The position numbers were made by a program, and so were the translations under genes. The notes under the pieces are model-generated. The model was not told where the DNA came from, searched no databases, and saw only the letters and a program-made list of their open reading frames with translations. Shown one piece after another: positions 62,879-64,000 of a DNA stretch of 64,000 nucleotides. The stretch is taken from NCBI RefSeq assembly GCF_024199985.1, contig NZ_JANARS010000001.1, positions 62,001 to 126,000 on the forward strand, in the 5' to 3' direction. Positions within the stretch are counted from its first letter, which is position 1. The number at the start of each line of letters is the position of its first letter. This stretch comes from Nocardioides pinisoli (GTDB lineage Bacteria > Actinomycetota > Actinomycetes > Propionibacteriales > Nocardioidaceae).

Positions 62879-63643
62879 TCAGGGGAGCTTCTCGACAGCG
62901 GTGGCGACGAACGCACCGATGCCCTCCGTGGTGAAGGCGGGTTCAACGCCCTGGCCCATCACGATGTCGACCACCTGCAGGTCCATCAGCACCGGGCCCT
63001 GCCGCACCAGGGAGTTGTGGAGCAGCCAGTACGCCCCGCCACCGGCCTCAGCCAGCCTTGTCACGTCGCCGTAGCGGTCGTCGCCAACATCCGGGATCGC
63101 CATCGGCTCGGCCTCACCGGGACCCTCCTCGCCGGCAGGGATCTTCCCCTGACAGGCGCGCATGCCATCACGCAACGCGTTGAAGGTCGACTCGACCTCG
63201 GCCGGGTCCTCCGCCAGCAGGTACTCCTGGACGAAGATCATGTGGCCCACCCGATCGCCAGTGGCCATGTCGATGGGATCCTCCTCAGACTGGTCGATCT
63301 GCCGGAACGCCTGCCACCGCAGCCCTTCCGCGGCCAGATGAGACTCCCTGCCGGCCTTGCCGCACAGCTCGATCCTCGGCAGCATCCCCTGCTTGCTCTC
63401 GGGCACCACGCCGTCGATCGCGCCTTCCGCGTCCTGGGGCACGTTGACGGCCCACGTGCCGTCGTAGTCGTCCGCCGTCACCAACGCCGCGGCCAGCTGC
63501 TCGGGTGTCGGCGCGGCTCCGTGCGACGTGGCGGACCGAGTGCTCGAGGGGGGCGATCCAGAATCGTCGCCATCATCCGCGCAGCCCCCCAGCAGCAGCA
63601 TCGTCGCCGCAGCCAGGCCGATACTGATACGAACGTGATTCAT
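62879..63643 (-). CDS. lipoprotein, intact paralogue of the pseudogene at 660-1450
   Basis: This 254-residue protein starts at ATG 63643. The signal peptide ends in LLLGGC (lipobox Cys near residue 20), then a Ser/Asp-rich linker, then a soluble domain with PTPEQLAAALVTADDYDGTWAVNVP, LRWQAFRQIDQSEEDPIDM, HMIFVQEYLLAEDPAEVESTFNALRDGMRACQG, and VVDIVMGQGVEPAFTTEGIGAFVATAVEKL. The family is unknown to me; PknH-like sensor lipoproteins share the general plan. Two cysteines in the mature domain may form a disulfide. Confidence 0.85.
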   Translation of the reverse strand: MNHVRISIGLAAATMLLLGGCADDGDDSGSPPSSTRSATSHGAAPTPEQLAAALVTADDYDGTWAVNVPQDAEGAIDGVVPESKQGMLPRIELCGKAGRESHLAAEGLRWQAFRQIDQSEEDPIDMATGDRVGHMIFVQEYLLAEDPAEVESTFNALRDGMRACQGKIPAGEEGPGEAEPMAIPDVGDDRYGDVTRLAEAGGGAYWLLHNSLVRQGPVLMDLQVVDIVMGQGVEPAFTTEGIGAFVATAVEKLP

Positions 63644-63911
63644 CGTGCCGCGCTCCCTCGCCGGTCGCTCCCCGTGCCTCCAGCCTCTCGCGCTCCATGA
63701 GCACTGGTCAGGGGCGCAAGGCCCCCGGGTCAACAGCCTCGCCCAGCTTCGTCGCACACAGTCGCCAGCGACCGGCTCAACGCTACGAGGACCCACTCGT
63801 CGCCACCTGCGAGCGATGTCGCGGTGCGCATCGTTGATGCCTGCCCAGAGCGGGCGCCCCGGAAAATGGCCAAGGCCCCGGGTCCATGGACCCGGGGCCA
63901 GCCACCCATGG

Positions 63912-63995
63912 TGCGCGAGGGGGGAGTTGAACCCCCACGTCCTTTCGGACACACGGACCTGAACCGTGCGCGTCTGCCTATTCCGCCACTCGCGC
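63912..63995 (-). tRNA. tRNA-Leu (anticodon CAG)
   Basis: An 84-nt class II tRNA has the 7-bp acceptor GCGCGAG / CTCGCGC, discriminator A, anticodon loop with CAG between GCACGG and CCGTG, a long variable arm and T-loop TTCAACT. The CCA end is not encoded. No integrase or attachment duplication is seen beside it in the window. Confidence 0.95.
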
Positions 63996-64000
63996 TTGAA

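Noticed and set aside
63644..63995. tRNA-Leu as an integration site for a genomic island
   Set aside because: No integrase, direct repeat of the tRNA end or mobile genes are visible on the side present in the window.

Overview
The window is 64 kb of very GC-rich DNA with strong codon-position bias and tightly packed genes, many overlapping by 4 bases (ATGA/GTGA). Many genes start with GTG or ATG 6-8 bases after a TANNNT -10 box and have no Shine-Dalgarno, which suggests leaderless transcripts. Together with a polyphosphate glucokinase, an AlkB-rubredoxin fusion and DUF222/HNH genes, this points to an actinobacterium, most likely a Nocardioides-like member of the Nocardioidaceae. That placement is inferred from gene content, not from a marker gene. 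No prophage, integrase, transposase or CRISPR array is visible.

Layout. 0-1.5 kb: the end of an EcsC-like gene and a doubly broken lipoprotein pseudogene whose intact paralogue lies at 62.9-63.6 kb. 1.7-5.2 kb: three overlapping genes of a sulfotransferase-like cluster. 5.3-10.6 kb: a leucine/acyl-CoA catabolic operon (biotin-dependent carboxylase beta and alpha subunits, HMG-CoA lyase) divergent from a TetR regulator; matching palindromic operators sit over both putative -10 boxes. 10.7-19.4 kb: a SWIM/SNF2-helicase pair, a dipeptidase, an MFS exporter and a RecQ helicase fused to a phosphoribosyltransferase-like domain. 19.5-23.2 kb: a two-component system followed by an ABC exporter. 23.3-30.4 kb: mostly minus-strand housekeeping genes (ComB-like phosphatase, Usp, M13 peptidase, quinone oxidoreductase, M15 lipoprotein, MFS). 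30.6-33.0 kb: a DUF222-HNH protein and a TetR regulator.

33.0-44.6 kb is a compact selenocysteine island. selD, a Sec-containing formate dehydrogenase (alpha, beta and NrfD-type subunits) and an OFA-family transporter run on the minus strand. A rhodanese gene, tRNA-Sec, selA and selB run divergently on the plus strand. The alpha subunit has an in-frame TGA followed by a SECIS hairpin with a GGTCT loop, so the complete Sec-decoding toolkit sits beside its only visible client.

44.6-50 kb: an alkane monooxygenase-rubredoxin fusion with two N13-spaced inverted repeats, ppgK, a MarR/MMPL divergent pair, then an intergenic region with a 5 x 17-bp array and a large nested hairpin. 50-57 kb: malic enzyme, a GNAT protein, a four-gene K+ channel / lipoprotein / DUF350 / glutathionylspermidine-synthase-like ATP-grasp operon, a secreted beta-helix protein, a Cys-type glutathione peroxidase and a nitroreductase.

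57-61.9 kb holds two similar units. Each has a sigma-70-type promoter and a leader with the hallmarks of the yybP-ykoY manganese riboswitch (GGGGAGUA, CGUCA, GAGACC) ahead of an operon encoding a baeRF-family (eRF1-like) protein. One unit starts with TerC, the other with a tiny membrane protein. Linking Mn2+ sensing to baeRF proteins is the most unusual feature here. The window ends with a deletion scar joining a LuxR-type ATPase fragment to a truncated conserved protein, the intact lipoprotein paralogue and a tRNA-Leu(CAG). Two copies of an ~80-bp intergenic element with a 30-bp palindrome lie at 27.7 and 54.8 kb in opposite orientation.
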